Of a stretch of 64,000 nucleotides of DNA, positions 32,401 to 42,096 are shown piece by piece. Position numbers and translations under genes: made by a program. The stretch's first letter is position 1. Each line of letters begins with the position of its first letter. The stretch is from Setoptus koraiensis (Eukaryota > Arthropoda): NCBI GenBank assembly GCA_048013815.1, contig CM106585.1, forward strand, positions 18,290,001 through 18,354,000. Reading direction: 5' to 3'. The notes beneath the pieces are model-generated. The model saw nothing but the letters and a program-made list of their open reading frames with translations, searched no databases and was not told the DNA's origin.

Positions 32401-35400
32401 CATCATTGGCATCATTGGTACACGTTGGCCCGTTGACTGGCAAGAGCTTGCGATGTCACCTTGCGAACGGCGCTCTTCGGCAGCCATTGCATAATACGAC
32501 GCTCGCTTGCATAACGCTTACGTAACACACGGTTGCGTTATTGCGCAATTGTGTCGCATTGCGCAATAGTTGGCCATGTCATGTTGGTACAAAGTGTGCA
32601 CTGTTTTGTTGCGACAGCGCAACATGACAGGTGCATCTGAATAATTTGCATTCGGGCCTTATATTTGTGTTCGCATTTGCATTTGTATGGCCAGTGGTTA
32701 TTTTGGGTATTGTGTGACACTCGCTGCCTGCACTCGCCAAACAATCTGCCATTTAATCTGCTATTTAATCTCGTATTTTTCTCGCCATTTTTCTCGCTGT
32801 TTCTCGCCATTTCTCGCCATTCTTGTCGCTATTCTTGTCGCCGTTTTTCTCGGCGCATTGCCCATTGAGCGGCTCAATTTGAGACGCTCTCTCGTTGGCG
32901 CCATCGCGCAACCAGCACACCTAATGGCATGAGATCTGGCTGCCGCCGATTATGTAATGAGAGCAGCTCGGCGAAACTTTTGCGCCGTCGCTTCTTTGTT
33001 CGGCCACTCGGCGGCGCACCCAACGAGCGCTCGGCGCAACCGCCTAGCTCAAGTCAACTCGAAATAGCTCAATTCAAGCCGATTGAGACTTGACGTACCG
33101 GTCACTCTGACTGTCAGAGTCTGACAGCAACTTGAACTGTCAGCTCGATGGCGAATGTCACATCGTCGGGCTCGGCCAAACACACAATGTGGCTCGCCCG
33201 CGCACATCGGCCGGCACGCTGACAGCCCCAAACAGCCAATCAATTATCCCCGACGGCGAAAACTGTGCCTGTGTTGGCACAGCCTCTGCACCAAATGCGC
33301 ACAGTGCCGGGTAAATATCATATAAGTATCAGGCAATCAGACACACAGCTTGCGAGTCATGATGAATGGTTGGGCGAAACAATACTCACCCATGGTCACG
33401 TTGGCTGTGCCGTTTTCCACCGAGTGCGGCGCAATCAATTTAATTATGTGCACCCCAATCTGCGCGGCTTGTGGCTGGTTCAATTCGGGGGCCGGCGCCG
33501 TCGTCAGGTACGGCTGCATGTCCGGCTCGTCGGCCGACTCGTCGTGGTCAGCGGCCAGCGCCTCCGCTCTGGCCGCCAGGGCCGGAGCGGGCGCAAAGTC
33601 CGACGCGGGCGCAGACTCCGAGCGCTGCCAGGAGGAATCGCCAAGACCATTAGTGGCGGCGAGCTTGTTGTTGTCGTCGTCGTTTGCGTTGGCGCGCTGC
33701 TGCTCACGCTGATGATGTCGGCGGCGCTCATTTGCATGATTATGAACGGTCACCTGTTGCGGCGGCTGCCCCGTTGCCGCGGCCACCGCTCGCCGCTGAT
33801 GAGCCTCGGCCACGGCGAGCGGCTTGTTTATGTTTGTGCCGTCGTCGTTGTTGTTGTTGTTGTCGTTGCTGTTGCTGTTGTTGTTGTTGTTGTTGTTGTT
33901 GCTGTTGTTGTCGTTGTTGTTGTTGCTGTTGTTGTTGTGGCTGCTGTTGATGTCGCTGTTGTCTTGTCCATTGTGCGTCCCAGTTGCGTCATCAAGAATG
34001 CCCCTGCCAGCAGAGTTAGCGGTGCCCTTATTTGCGGTCATCATTAATTGTGTTTGCCGAGCTCGGTGGTGCTGCTGTTGTTGTTGTAGCTGCTGTTGTT
34101 GTTGTTGTTGTTGCTGTCGTTGCTGTTGTTGCGTCTCGACCGCATGCTGTTGTCGTTGTTGTTGTTTTTGTCGCGGCGCCACATCATGGTCGCTCGCAAC
34201 AACAGCGCCAGCGACCGACTCATCAACATCATCATCATGGTCGGCAACATTGTCACCAGGTGACGACCTTGCCAGGCGGCCGGGCGCCGCTGGTGGCTCG
34301 CCGGCCGACCGGGCGAGCCGAGCGCCATTAGCCGAGGCGCCCTCTTGACGGTTGTTGTAATTAATCATCAAAGTCGAGACATTGTTGTCGGTGCCGGCCA
34401 GTTGCGGCCGCTGTCCGCTAGTCTGTCGCTGTCCGCTGGTCCGGCGCTTTCCGCTGGTCCATCGCTGGCCACCAAACGGCCGCAATGACACAACTTGTTG
34501 CGCTTGCTCTAGGTGGCGCTTGCTCCTGATTTTAATGGTTGTATCGCTCAGTTCGGGTTGATTGGGTGCGGGCCAATTGTTGCTGGCTTCAATTTCGTCC
34601 ACTGCTGCCGCTGCTGCTTTAATTGTCCGCCAGTGGCGCGATTGTCGCGAATGTGGCGATTGTCGCGATTGTCGCGAATGTGGCGATTGTCGCGATTGTC
34701 GCGATAGTTTGACAAATGTTGGCGAGACAATTGTCGGGCAATTGTGTGTAAACGGTGTGCAGAGGGTTGTTGAGAAACAGCGACGAGATAGCGAGGAAAC
34801 AGAGAAGAAACAGCGGAGAAAGTCGCCAATTGGTTAGTCGTTGAGTCGGTTGTCGAGAGTCTGGGCAGGCCCTGAAATGGCCAATGTTGTAATGTCGTAA
34901 TGTTATAATGTCACTATGAATTGTGTGTATTGCGAGTCAATCAACAATGTGCGGGCAATTGCGTCATTTTGTCGTTTGTTTGTTTGGTCGCCAGGCGAGC
35001 TGCTGAGCGGCCTGAGCGAGCCAACGAGAGCCGACTTAATTAATAAACAGGAAACCCGATGCTACAATTACCTGGCGGCCGGTATCAGAACTTGTGATTG
35101 AGCGGTCGACGAGTGAATTGTCCAGTCTGATTGCATGTGACACAAAATCTGATATGCGGCCTGTGGAATGAGATGCCCATGTCAGGAGCTCGAATGGTGA
35201 GCTTATAGGAGCGATAATGAGAGCGGGTAATCCGATAACGGCGACGCCGACAGCGTCAGAAACGAGCTAATCCGGCCGACACATCGCGCCAACTAATATG
35301 ATGGTTTGGACAGGAGAAACACACACACTCACAGCTTTACAGGTAACGGCGCCAAAAAGGGCGCCAACAGGTAGGTCAGCGACCCGCTTGTCGAGCGGTG

Positions 35401-38400
35401 CCCGTGCGCACGGCGGACGGGCCGATGGGTGCGCCCCAGCCTCAGGTGACTCTAGTGGCCAGAGTCTAGTGGCCGGTCTTGCGTTCGTCAGCGGCCGGTG
35501 ACGCGAATGACAAACAAGTGACAAACGAGCGACAACAATCAAACAATGGGATCATCTTGTGCGCTGTCACTGAGTTTGTCATTGGACACTGGCAACAAAC
35601 AAACGAACGCAAACGCTCGAAAATGAAAAAACATTCAGACAAATACAAACATTCTGGCAACTGTCGGAATCGGACGCCAAAACGACGTCTGAATCATTCA
35701 GACTGAATGACGTTTGCCAGCAAACAAACAAACAAACAATTTCGCGAACAATGTAGAAACGCTAAACTGTCCGACGGCTAATTAGCCGATCGCGACACAA
35801 CTTGCGTCACACCGACAAGCGACCCTTGAACAGGTTAACCGTCGCTCAGCCAATCTAATTAGCATAAGATTGCGTCTCGGCCGTCCGACTTGCCAGCATA
35901 ATCTTGCCAGCGGAGCGCGGCTAATGGCCCGCTCGGACGGGGCCGGGCCGGCCCGCCGCTCGCACTGGGCCGTTGGTTGTCGGCCGAGCGGCCGACAACC
36001 AACGACAAACGACTCGCCAGCGGCGAGTCGTTTGTTTGCGCCAGAGTGCCGCCGATGCCCGAACGCCGCCGCCTGGGAATTTTTAGTTGGGCCGGACGTT
36101 TTATGTGTGCGATCGAAACGGCAAATAAATCGGCGCCGGCCAATCCCGGCCGAGGCGACAGCTGAGTAATTAGAGCAACACGACGGCGAGCTGTGAGAAG
36201 CCGCCAGTTGTCGCGCCGGTCGCCAGCGGGCCGCCTCGGGATCACATCGGCGCGATGTCAGCGCCGCGATATCGGCGCGTCACACTGGCGAATCGCTATT
36301 CGTTCGCGGTCCTTCGGACTGTCGCCGTCGCTGCTCTGGCCCACTTTTCGCAGCGTCTCGCTGCCAGCGAGTCACTGGCTTCTGACCGTCAGAATGTGAC
36401 GGCGCGTCGACGAGCATCCACGAATCGCAATCATATTTACGTAATCATGGTTGCTGTTTTGTTTCATTGCGTGTGCCTGTTGCGTCGATCGGGCCGCCGC
36501 CGCCGCTCGATCGGGCCGCCAAACAGCTCAATGGAGCACCAAAAGTGAAACTGCCCGTGTGAAGCCACTCGCTCAATCTGGCCAGTCGGCCGGTCGGACT
36601 GTGGGCCATTCACAGGCCCGATGGCGATGTGCCGTTGCGAGCGACTGTCAACGCAACCAGCTGTCAATGGAGCCAGCTGTCACAGAGCTGTCAATAAAGC
36701 GGTCAGCTGTTGGCGCCGTCACCAACTGCTGACAATTGGCGACTGTCAGCGCATAAATATAAATAAAAATAACTGTCAATGAGAGTGTCACGTTGACAGT
36801 TTTGTGTCGGGCCGCAATTTGCGGACAACAACAACGCAGATTACAGTGCCCAGTCAGCGGCGGCGATGAGACCAGCAATGGCGGCGACTGACTGAATTGT
36901 GACTGAGTTGTGATAGGCGCCAACACATCACAGGCCTCACACAATCTCAGCACAACAGGTGAGAGCGCCCTGCTTCTTGGCAAGCCACTTCCGGCGGCTG
37001 CCTGTGCAGGCCGCGAATAGAGCTTGCGCAGGCGACAACCCGACGAGTGCCCTAGTTCTCGCCAACGGCCAAACGACCCGATGATTGGCGATGCGGCCGG
37101 TCGGCTGCTGCACACTGAACGAGCTTGCAATTCGATAATAATGGCGGGTCTCGACTCGAGACTCTCGAGACTCGCGAGCGATGCCGCGACGGCCGGACAG
37201 CGTCAGCGGGGGCGCCAGTCACTGACGTCACTGGGCTCATCAGCCGATGCAGCGGCGACAGTGCGCGTCTCGCCCACTGGACAATGTCGCCCAAAACAAC
37301 AACAACGCCAGCCCCAAAACAGCAACAACGCCGGCCAACAAACACAAATTGTGTTTGGCGTGCCGACCGCTCGCATCAGCGCTCGTCTGTGTGAGCCGCT
37401 GACCACTGGCCAATGACAACTGACAACTGACAACTGACCACTGGCCACTGGCCACTGACCACCGAACGCTGGCCACTGACAACTGACACTCGCTTCAGGT
37501 GAGCTCACCTGTGCTCACCTGTCGGCCTGTGTGAATCGAGCTGAATCAGCTGTGCGCGCTCGCGAGTTGTGAGAGAGTGACGCAAGTAGAGCAATTGATG
37601 AATGAATGATGTCACAAGCCTGTTGCGCAACAGCAAACTGGACGAACCGAACGGACCGAGCAAACCGAACAAGCGGCCAAACTGGACAAATTGGCGCCGT
37701 GATGAGCGGCTAATCTAATGAGCTGATCGCTGGCTTTCGTGAGGCAGCTCGTCGTGAGCATTGTTGCGCAACTTGCGCCGCCAACCAATGGCCGGCCACA
37801 GCAGCGCCACCAGCGACGACGGCGCCCGTGACAGCCACAACTGGCCCACTTTGTCAAAACGGCCCTTCATCAATGATGAAGTTCATCGCATGTGTGCCCT
37901 GTGTCATTTGTCATTGACCAGTGTCCAGACCACTGGCCAGCCAGTTGCAACACCGATACTGGCCGCTAATTAGTGCTGCCGGCCCCCGCGCTGACCAGCG
38001 CTAATTAGCGGTCGGTCGTCGATGCAAGTTTGTTGTTACATAACATACGCATCGAGTGTGCTCGTCTGAGTGTCACGTGTGTTGCCACTCTGTCGTTTGG
38101 CATCACAGAGACTCTGTCAGAGAGCAAGCGAGTCACGACACGAACACGGCCGCTCGACTCCGCTGAGCTCATTCACGGGCCGCTCATTCACGGGCCGCTC
38201 ATTCACGGGCCGCTCATTCACGGGCCGCTCATTCACGGGCCGCTAATTCATTGGGCCGCTAATTCATCGGGCCGCTCATTCACGGACCGCTCATTCAACG
38301 GGCCGGCGAGAGCCAAAAGAACGCCAAAAGAACGAAAGCCAGCGCGACCGAGAGTCGGCACTGAGCTACCTGTTGGCTGCGTGCGCAGCTCGAGCGCCAG

Positions 38401-40414
38401 CGGTCAGCGATACGATCTGGTCAGCGGATCGCTCGGATAATCGCTCGCTCAATTTATAGTGTCGGTGGTCACAGTTTAATCGCAGTGGCGGCCACTGGCG
38501 ACAAAAGCGCTCGGCGTTGTCGCGGACACAAGATGCGGCCAGCATCTTGTTGGCCGCACTGGTCAACAAAGGCACCAGCAACCACGGCGCCAACAACAAC
38601 AACGGCAACAACAACAACGGCAACAGCAACGACGACGCCATCATTTACAAAATCTGAGCGCACGCACAATGGCCACAATGGCACATTACGCAACTAACGC
38701 GGACAACGCCCGCTCTTCATTAACCTGTCGCTGGCGGCGCATCAACTGGCTGAAACCGCATCAACAAAAATTCAACGCGCGACGCACAACTCACCTGTGC
38801 TATGGGCTGTTTATGCGCCGCATAGTGCTACGCGGGCAGCCAGCAATAAATTACGTGAATATTTAGCCATATGAGCAGTGTCGTTTGATATATAATGGCG
38901 CACACACAGAACAACAAACAGGAAACGGCGCCAACATTGTCAGGTACGCACGGCTTCCGGTTTGCGCGCTTTATCTGCTTTGCTGTGCTGGAGGGCGGCT
39001 CTTGCTGCTCGTGCGTGTCAGTGCCGTGTCCAGTGTTGCTGTTGCGTTGCTGCGCACAGGTGAGCCACTGGCACCACCGGCAACCAAAACACTGGTCAAC
39101 ACTGGTGCGCCCAATGGAAGCACCAGCGGCAATGCGATGCTACAGCGACCGGCCCGTGAAAAATGAAAAATCCGCAGACGAATCGTGTCGTGCCGGTTCG
39201 GGCCGCTCGGGCGACACAACCGACGGCCAGCCGAGTCAGCGAACCGAGCCGAGCCAAGCCGAAATTCGACTGCACATAACGCCACTCTCGTCCAACAAGC
39301 GACACGGCAGACTTTTCAATGGTTCGCAATGGTGCTGGCGACAACAACCAGTCGCGTTGTTGTCGTTGTTGCTGTTGTCGTTGTTGCTGTTGTCGTTGTT
39401 ACCGGTGTTGTGGTTGTTGTCGTTCAAACGGCGACGACATTTCCAGCCATTTTAAGCCATTTTAAAATGGCACAAACTGGCAATGTTTTGACAGCGAAAC
39501 GTGCATCCAGATTCCAGAAGACTCACTTTTATCGCCAGCGTTGCCTCGTTTGCGTTGCTCGTCCAGTGGCCGCTCTCGGCCGCCCGTCCGGCCGCTGGCG
39601 CCCGACGCTGAGGCCCAAAATGCCCACGAAGCAGCACAATGCCCGTGTCAAACGGGGCCTCTCCGTCTGAGCGCCCGGCGCTTGAGCCCATCACGCAACG
39701 AGCGCAACACTGGCCGACAATATCCAATATCCGTCCGAATTGCGACCTGTTTGCCAAATTGTCTATTTGCCGATTTGTCTATTTGTCTATTTGCGATTTC
39801 TTGAATCATTTTGTGTCACTTTGCCCATTGCACAGTTGCATAAATATAGTTGTGAGCCGCACACCCGACCGCGGGCCGCACCGCAATCGGGTATGCGGGC
39901 CCGAAATGTGGGTATCGAATGGTGGCCACGCCGAAACGCGGGTAAGTGGGCTAACACGGCCCGTGTTACACGGCTAGCAAGTGGAGAATAATAGTGGCAA
40001 TGGTTACTCACCTGTGGAGGCTGACTTGCTTTTGCCCGAATGCTGGCTCTGCGATCGGTCGAGGGCGAGCTCGGCAGACCCGTGCAGGGCCTCGTAGTGG
40101 GGCGACGAATCTTGCTGCTTCTTCGGCTGGCTTGCTGCTGCCGCCGCCGCCGCTGGCGATAATTGAAGGAACTTTAATGGATATATTATTTTTTCGTCCC
40201 TATTTTGGACACGTGAATGCGCGGCTGTGGCGCTAACAACGATGATAACAACTATTTCGAGAACAACAATGGCGAATAATAACGAAGATGTGGATAATAT
40301 CGATGATTGCGGCCTCTTGCTGCTGCTGATTGGCGGGCTGCGGGCCTCATTGGGGCCATCGTTTCGGGCCGAGGTGGCGCTGGCGGCCAGCGCCAGGCTC
40401 TTCTTTTTCTTCAT
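13321..40414 (-). CDS. Beat-like two-Ig transmembrane protein, seven exons
   Basis: Assembled by hand from seven minus-strand exons: 40012-40414, 33390-34616, 31159-31210, 25189-25682, 18287-18895, 13583-13681 and 13321-13397. All junctions are GT-AG and every phase fits, giving 986 residues. Order: signal or anchor segment (45-60), Q/N-rich linker, Ig domain 1 (C545, W561, C707), Ig domain 2 (C746, C909), transmembrane helix (about 944-968) and a basic 18-residue tail. The words LTIKWFYEDDVVPIYQYIP and SGKFTCSVSSLE resemble the VKWYxxxxEFYRYxP and SGxYxCEVS patterns of the beaten-path (Beat) family. Those are arthropod neuronal surface or secreted proteins that bind Sidestep-type partners in axon guidance. 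The family call is inference; another two-Ig receptor is possible. Both domains carry long low-complexity loops. The exon 2 acceptor is the least certain junction. Confidence 0.7.
13398..13582 (-). other. intron 6 of the Beat-like gene
   Basis: 185 bp, GTAAGT to CAG, AT-rich, phase 1. Confidence 0.65.
13583..13681 (-). CDS. Beat-like gene, exon 6 (stalk and TM helix)
   Basis: 99 bp, phase 1 on both sides. It reads GWHTNSAAVTSNNQN, then the hydrophobic IIGIIGGIASLIIILSAL. The donor is GTAAGT and the acceptor TATTAG. Confidence 0.75.
13798..13846. repeat. 15 bp tandem repeat, 3 copies
   Basis: Unit GCAGCTTGTTAGGTG repeated three times without change. Confidence 0.9.
16484..16523. repeat. perfect 18 bp hairpin
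   Basis: AGTTATATAACAGTTACG and its exact reverse complement are separated by the 4-base loop TGTC. It is AT-rich within GC-rich surroundings. Confidence 0.9.
16663..16716. repeat. 18 bp tandem repeat, 3 copies
   Basis: Unit CGCTCGGTAGTTGGTTGG, with one base changed in the third copy. Confidence 0.85.
18167..18217. repeat. 10 bp tandem repeat near exon 5 donor
   Basis: Unit ATGTAGCACC, about five copies with slight variation, within intron 5 about 70 bp past the exon 5 donor. Confidence 0.85.
18287..18895 (-). CDS. Beat-like gene, exon 5 (Ig domain 2)
   Basis: 609 bp, phase 1 to phase 1, after acceptor GGCGCAG. It opens VPAKRFSFEVSKVKGGYNMT and then C746. ATNFMCSLTIPGTHYKRQQS supplies the second cysteine (C909). 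Between them a loop of more than 100 residues, rich in S, N, Q and T, makes this domain much longer than a normal Ig. The donor is GTACGT. Confidence 0.75.
19731..19809. repeat. about 11 bp tandem repeat
   Basis: ACGCAACTGG or ACGCAACAAG units, about seven copies with variation. Confidence 0.8.
21948..22045. repeat. 20 bp tandem repeat, 4-5 copies
   Basis: Unit close to AGCTTCTCTGCGAACTTCGG, with later copies diverging. Confidence 0.8.
23458..23500. repeat. (CAA)n microsatellite
   Basis: About fourteen CAA triplets, within intron 4. Confidence 0.9.
25189..25682 (-). CDS. Beat-like gene, exon 4 (Ig domain 1, second part)
   Basis: 494 bp. The first base completes the Ig tryptophan codon (TG/G), then FYEDDVVPIYQYIPELNSR. 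The domain ends SGKFTCSVSSLESYDTKSAQ and LTVY. About 110 residues of A/G/S/Q/T-rich sequence sit between these strands where Beat proteins have a short loop. Acceptor GACAACAG, donor GTAAGT. Confidence 0.78.
25701..25850. repeat. degenerate 25-27 bp repeat next to exon 4
   Basis: Copies of GTGACAATCGATGT with variable tails, decaying leftward to rightward. It lies directly upstream of the exon 4 acceptor. Confidence 0.75.
28030..28110. repeat. 17 bp tandem repeat
   Basis: Unit near ATGCGACAGGTGAATAT, about five copies. Confidence 0.85.
28432..28560. repeat. 12 bp-based minisatellite
   Basis: ACGGGCGCATCA-like units merging into a longer CACCATCGAGCGCATTAGCG unit. It is open in both orientations, which explains spurious Gly/Ser/Thr and Pro/Asp/Ala frames. 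Confidence 0.8.
29585..29641. repeat. 20 bp tandem repeat, 3 copies
   Basis: Unit CATCTTGCCGGCAGAGGACG with few changes. Confidence 0.9.
30708..30792. repeat. 20 bp tandem repeat, 4 copies
   Basis: Unit GGAAAGAGAAGCTTCGTTTT with small changes. Confidence 0.9.
31159..31210 (-). CDS. Beat-like gene, exon 3 (Ig domain 1, first cysteine)
   Basis: A 52 bp exon. With the flanking exon ends it reads DCLLKYDKAFDRGLTIKW. It supplies the first Ig cysteine (C545) and, across the next junction, W561. It enters in phase 1 and leaves in phase 2. Acceptor GTGCCAG, donor GTAAGT. Confidence 0.8.
31211..33389 (-). other. intron 2 of the Beat-like gene
   Basis: About 2.2 kb, donor GTGAGT. It contains degenerate AAACTCGGCTC-type repeats (31690-31790), Y-rich TTTCTCGCCAT repeats (32760-32860) and bZIP-like palindromes at 32510-32575. 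Confidence 0.55.
33390..34616 (-). CDS. Beat-like gene, exon 2 (Q/N-rich linker and Ig domain 1 start)
   Basis: 1227 bp, open throughout. It carries runs of glutamine and asparagine coded by CAA/CAG and AAC/AAT, basic patches and acidic stretches. It then ends with HIIKLIAPHSVENGTANVTM, which reads as the first strand of an Ig domain. The donor is strong (GGTGAGT). The acceptor is uncertain: it lies at a run of CAG triplets near 34608-34617 that would all keep the frame, so the start may shift by a few codons. Confidence 0.65.
34628..34710. repeat. GCGATTGTCGCGAATGTG tandem repeat
   Basis: A higher-order unit of about 27 bp, three copies, directly upstream of the exon 2 acceptor on the minus strand. 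Confidence 0.85.
35971..36035. repeat. two back-to-back perfect hairpins
   Basis: The first has a 16 bp stem starting CGTTGGTTGTCGGCCG (35971-35986 with 35989-36004, loop AG). The second has a 14 bp stem starting ACAAACGACTCGCC (36005-36018 with 36022-36035, loop 3 bases). They abut with no spacer. Confidence 0.9.
38168..38305. repeat. 15 bp minisatellite, about 9 copies
   Basis: Unit CTCATTCACGGGCCG. Five copies are identical and the later ones carry changes. Confidence 0.92.
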
Positions 40415-40580
40415 GATGCTCGAGAAGAACACTTTTCGCACTTTTTCTTCGCTCGCTGCTTCGCTTCTTGGCTGCTCGACTGTTCCAGTTGCTTATTTTT
40501 TGCTGATTGTCGCTAGTTTTCTAGTGATTAATAATGACATTAGCACTTATAATGATTGCTAGGCTCAATTCCAACTGATC
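39187..40580 (-). repeat. inverted duplication, left arm
   Basis: About 1.4 kb that matches 41138-43066 in reverse complement, with the first coding exon inside. The inner limit is GCTCAATTCCAACTGATCACTG (shared, ending near 40580). The outer limit is near GTCGTGCCGG at 39187. Similarity varies from moderate to nearly complete. Confidence 0.9.
40012..40414 (-). CDS. Beat-like gene, exon 1 (signal or anchor segment), left copy
   Basis: 403 bp, 134 codons plus one base (phase 1), donor CAG/GTGAGT. It starts MKKKKSLALAASATSAR. After a 44-residue N-region comes the hydrophobic LLFAIVVLEIVVIIVV (45-60), then SATAAHS, a plausible signal-peptidase site. The segment could also be a signal anchor because the N-region is so long. 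An Ala tract and a Q/S/H-rich stretch follow. I start at this ATG because the frame upstream has only non-ATG starts. A second copy on the plus strand lies at 41697-42096. Confidence 0.7.
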
Positions 40581-41137
40581 ACTGTTTCGTCTGAAAGTGT
40601 CCAGCACGAGATGAATGCTTGCTCAAAATTGAATTGGTCAATTCTCAGCGCCAACAACCGCCGGCTAACCTGAACAGTGCATTGTTTTTTGCCCCCCTGT
40701 TCGAATGTCGTGTGCGCATGCGCGCTCTTCCGAACTGCACCCTGCCAACTTTCGCGAATCCAGCATAGATGGCGGCACTGGTTGTGCGTCGCCCCAGCTG
40801 GGGCGTGTCACTGGCTTGCGACTAGTGGCGCCATCTCGTCGAGGCTGGACTCGACAAAATGGTGTAGAAAACGGTGTACAAAACGTTAGTAGGTAAAATA
40901 GCTAGACACTTATTAGGCAAGTGTAATAGCGAGCCTAACTAGTGGACTAATAAATAAAACTCTCCCACAGAGGGCGAAGCTGTAGCGCAACGCGAGTCGG
41001 CGCATGCGCACCGCAGAAAAAAAGAATTTTTCCTATGTGAGGTGTGTGTGTGTGTGTGCTCCTATTCGAACCGTTCGCAAACCGTTCGTTTGCGTTGCGT
41101 TCGTTCGGCCAACTTCGGAATGGCCAGCGCACACAAC
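40581..41137. promoter_or_regulatory. spacer between inverted arms, probable divergent promoter
   Basis: 557 bp, unique in the window, lying between two head-to-head exon 1 copies. It has a short GT/AC repeat (about 41042-41060) and no credible frame. By position it should hold the start sites or upstream elements of both copies. This is inference only. Confidence 0.35.
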
Positions 41138-41504
41138 AGTGATCAGTTGGAATTGAGCAACAGAAGAACAAACACACACGCACACGCACGACAACGCGAA
41201 AAATCGCAGCCAGCAAACGAACAGGTGAAAATGAGAATCGCTCACTCGGGCAACTTCACAGAGAAGCAAGATTAGCGAAAAGAATTGCTCGAGAATTGCT
41301 GAGAGGCTGGCCAGAGCGCCTCTTGAGAGCAACAGCAAAAGTCGATTAGAGTTAATTAGCTTCAACAGTGACCAATATCGCCCATTGTCATGATTGACCA
41401 TCACAGTTCATCGCCTTTTTTGGGGCCGCCTGGCGGAGCGGGCCAGCGACAGCCTAGCAATCATCGCAACTACTAATGTCATTGTCAACCACCAGATAAC
41501 TAGC

Positions 41505-41590
41505 AGAACCAGCAAAGAATAAGCGAAGAATCAGCCACGAATAAGCCAAGAATAAGCCACGAATAAGCAAAGAATAAGCCAAGAATAAGC
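41505..41590. repeat. about 12 bp tandem repeat upstream of right exon copy
   Basis: AAGAATAAGCCA or ACGAATAAGCCA units, about seven copies. The left arm has only a short remnant at the matching place. Confidence 0.8.
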
Positions 41591-41696
41591 AAATCGAACA
41601 GCCAAGCGGCCTCAAAGTGCAGCGGCCAAGAAAGAAGCAGCCAAGAAGCGAAGCAGCGTGCGAAGAAAAGTGCGAAAAGTGTTCTTTTCGAGCATC

Positions 41697-42096
41697 ATGA
41701 AGAAAAAGAAGAGCCTGGCGCTGGCCGCCAGCGCCACCTCGGCCCGAAACGATGGCCCCACTGAGGCCAGCAAGCCGCAGATCAGCAGCGAGAGGCCGCC
41801 GTCACTGATTTTATCCACATCGTCGTTATTGTTCGTTATTGTTGTTCTCAATATAGTTGTTATCATCGTTGTTAGCGCCACAGCCGCGCATTCACGTGTC
41901 CAAAATAGGGACGAAAAAATAATATATCCATTAAAGTTCCTTCAATTATCGCCAGCGGCGGCGGCGGCAGCAGCAAGCCAGCCGAAGAAGCAGCAAGATT
42001 CGTCGCCCCACTACGAGGCCCTGCACGGGTCCGCCGAGCTCGCCCTCGACCGATCGCAGAGCCAGCATTCGGGCAAAAGCAAGTCAGCCTCCACAG
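41697..42096 (+). CDS. first exon of a second Beat-like transcript (right copy)
   Basis: 400 bp, 133 codons plus one base (phase 1), donor CAG/GTGAGT. It is the same design as the left copy: MKKKKSLALAASATSAR, then a hydrophobic LLFVIVVLNIVVIIVV. About ten residues and one gap differ in the first 66 positions. The rest is identical in protein. The frame and splice donor are whole, so it could be live. No Ig exon was recognised downstream on this strand within the window; the only phase-compatible candidate is at 63798. It may be the start of a duplicated gene, an alternative promoter exon or a non-functional copy. Confidence 0.5.

Larger units (their letters stand above)
34617..40011 (-). other. 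intron 1 of the Beat-like gene
   Basis: About 5.4 kb. It includes a 27 bp repeat beside exon 2 (34628-34710), two adjacent long hairpins (35971-36035), a degenerate ACTGACAACTG repeat (37415-37490), a 15 bp minisatellite (38168-38305) and, from 39187, the outer part of the inverted duplication. Confidence 0.5.

Noticed and set aside
33265-34348. Long plus-strand frames rich in Val, Leu or Cys
   Set aside because: They are the opposite strand of the CAA/CAG and AAC runs in exon 2 of the Beat-like gene.
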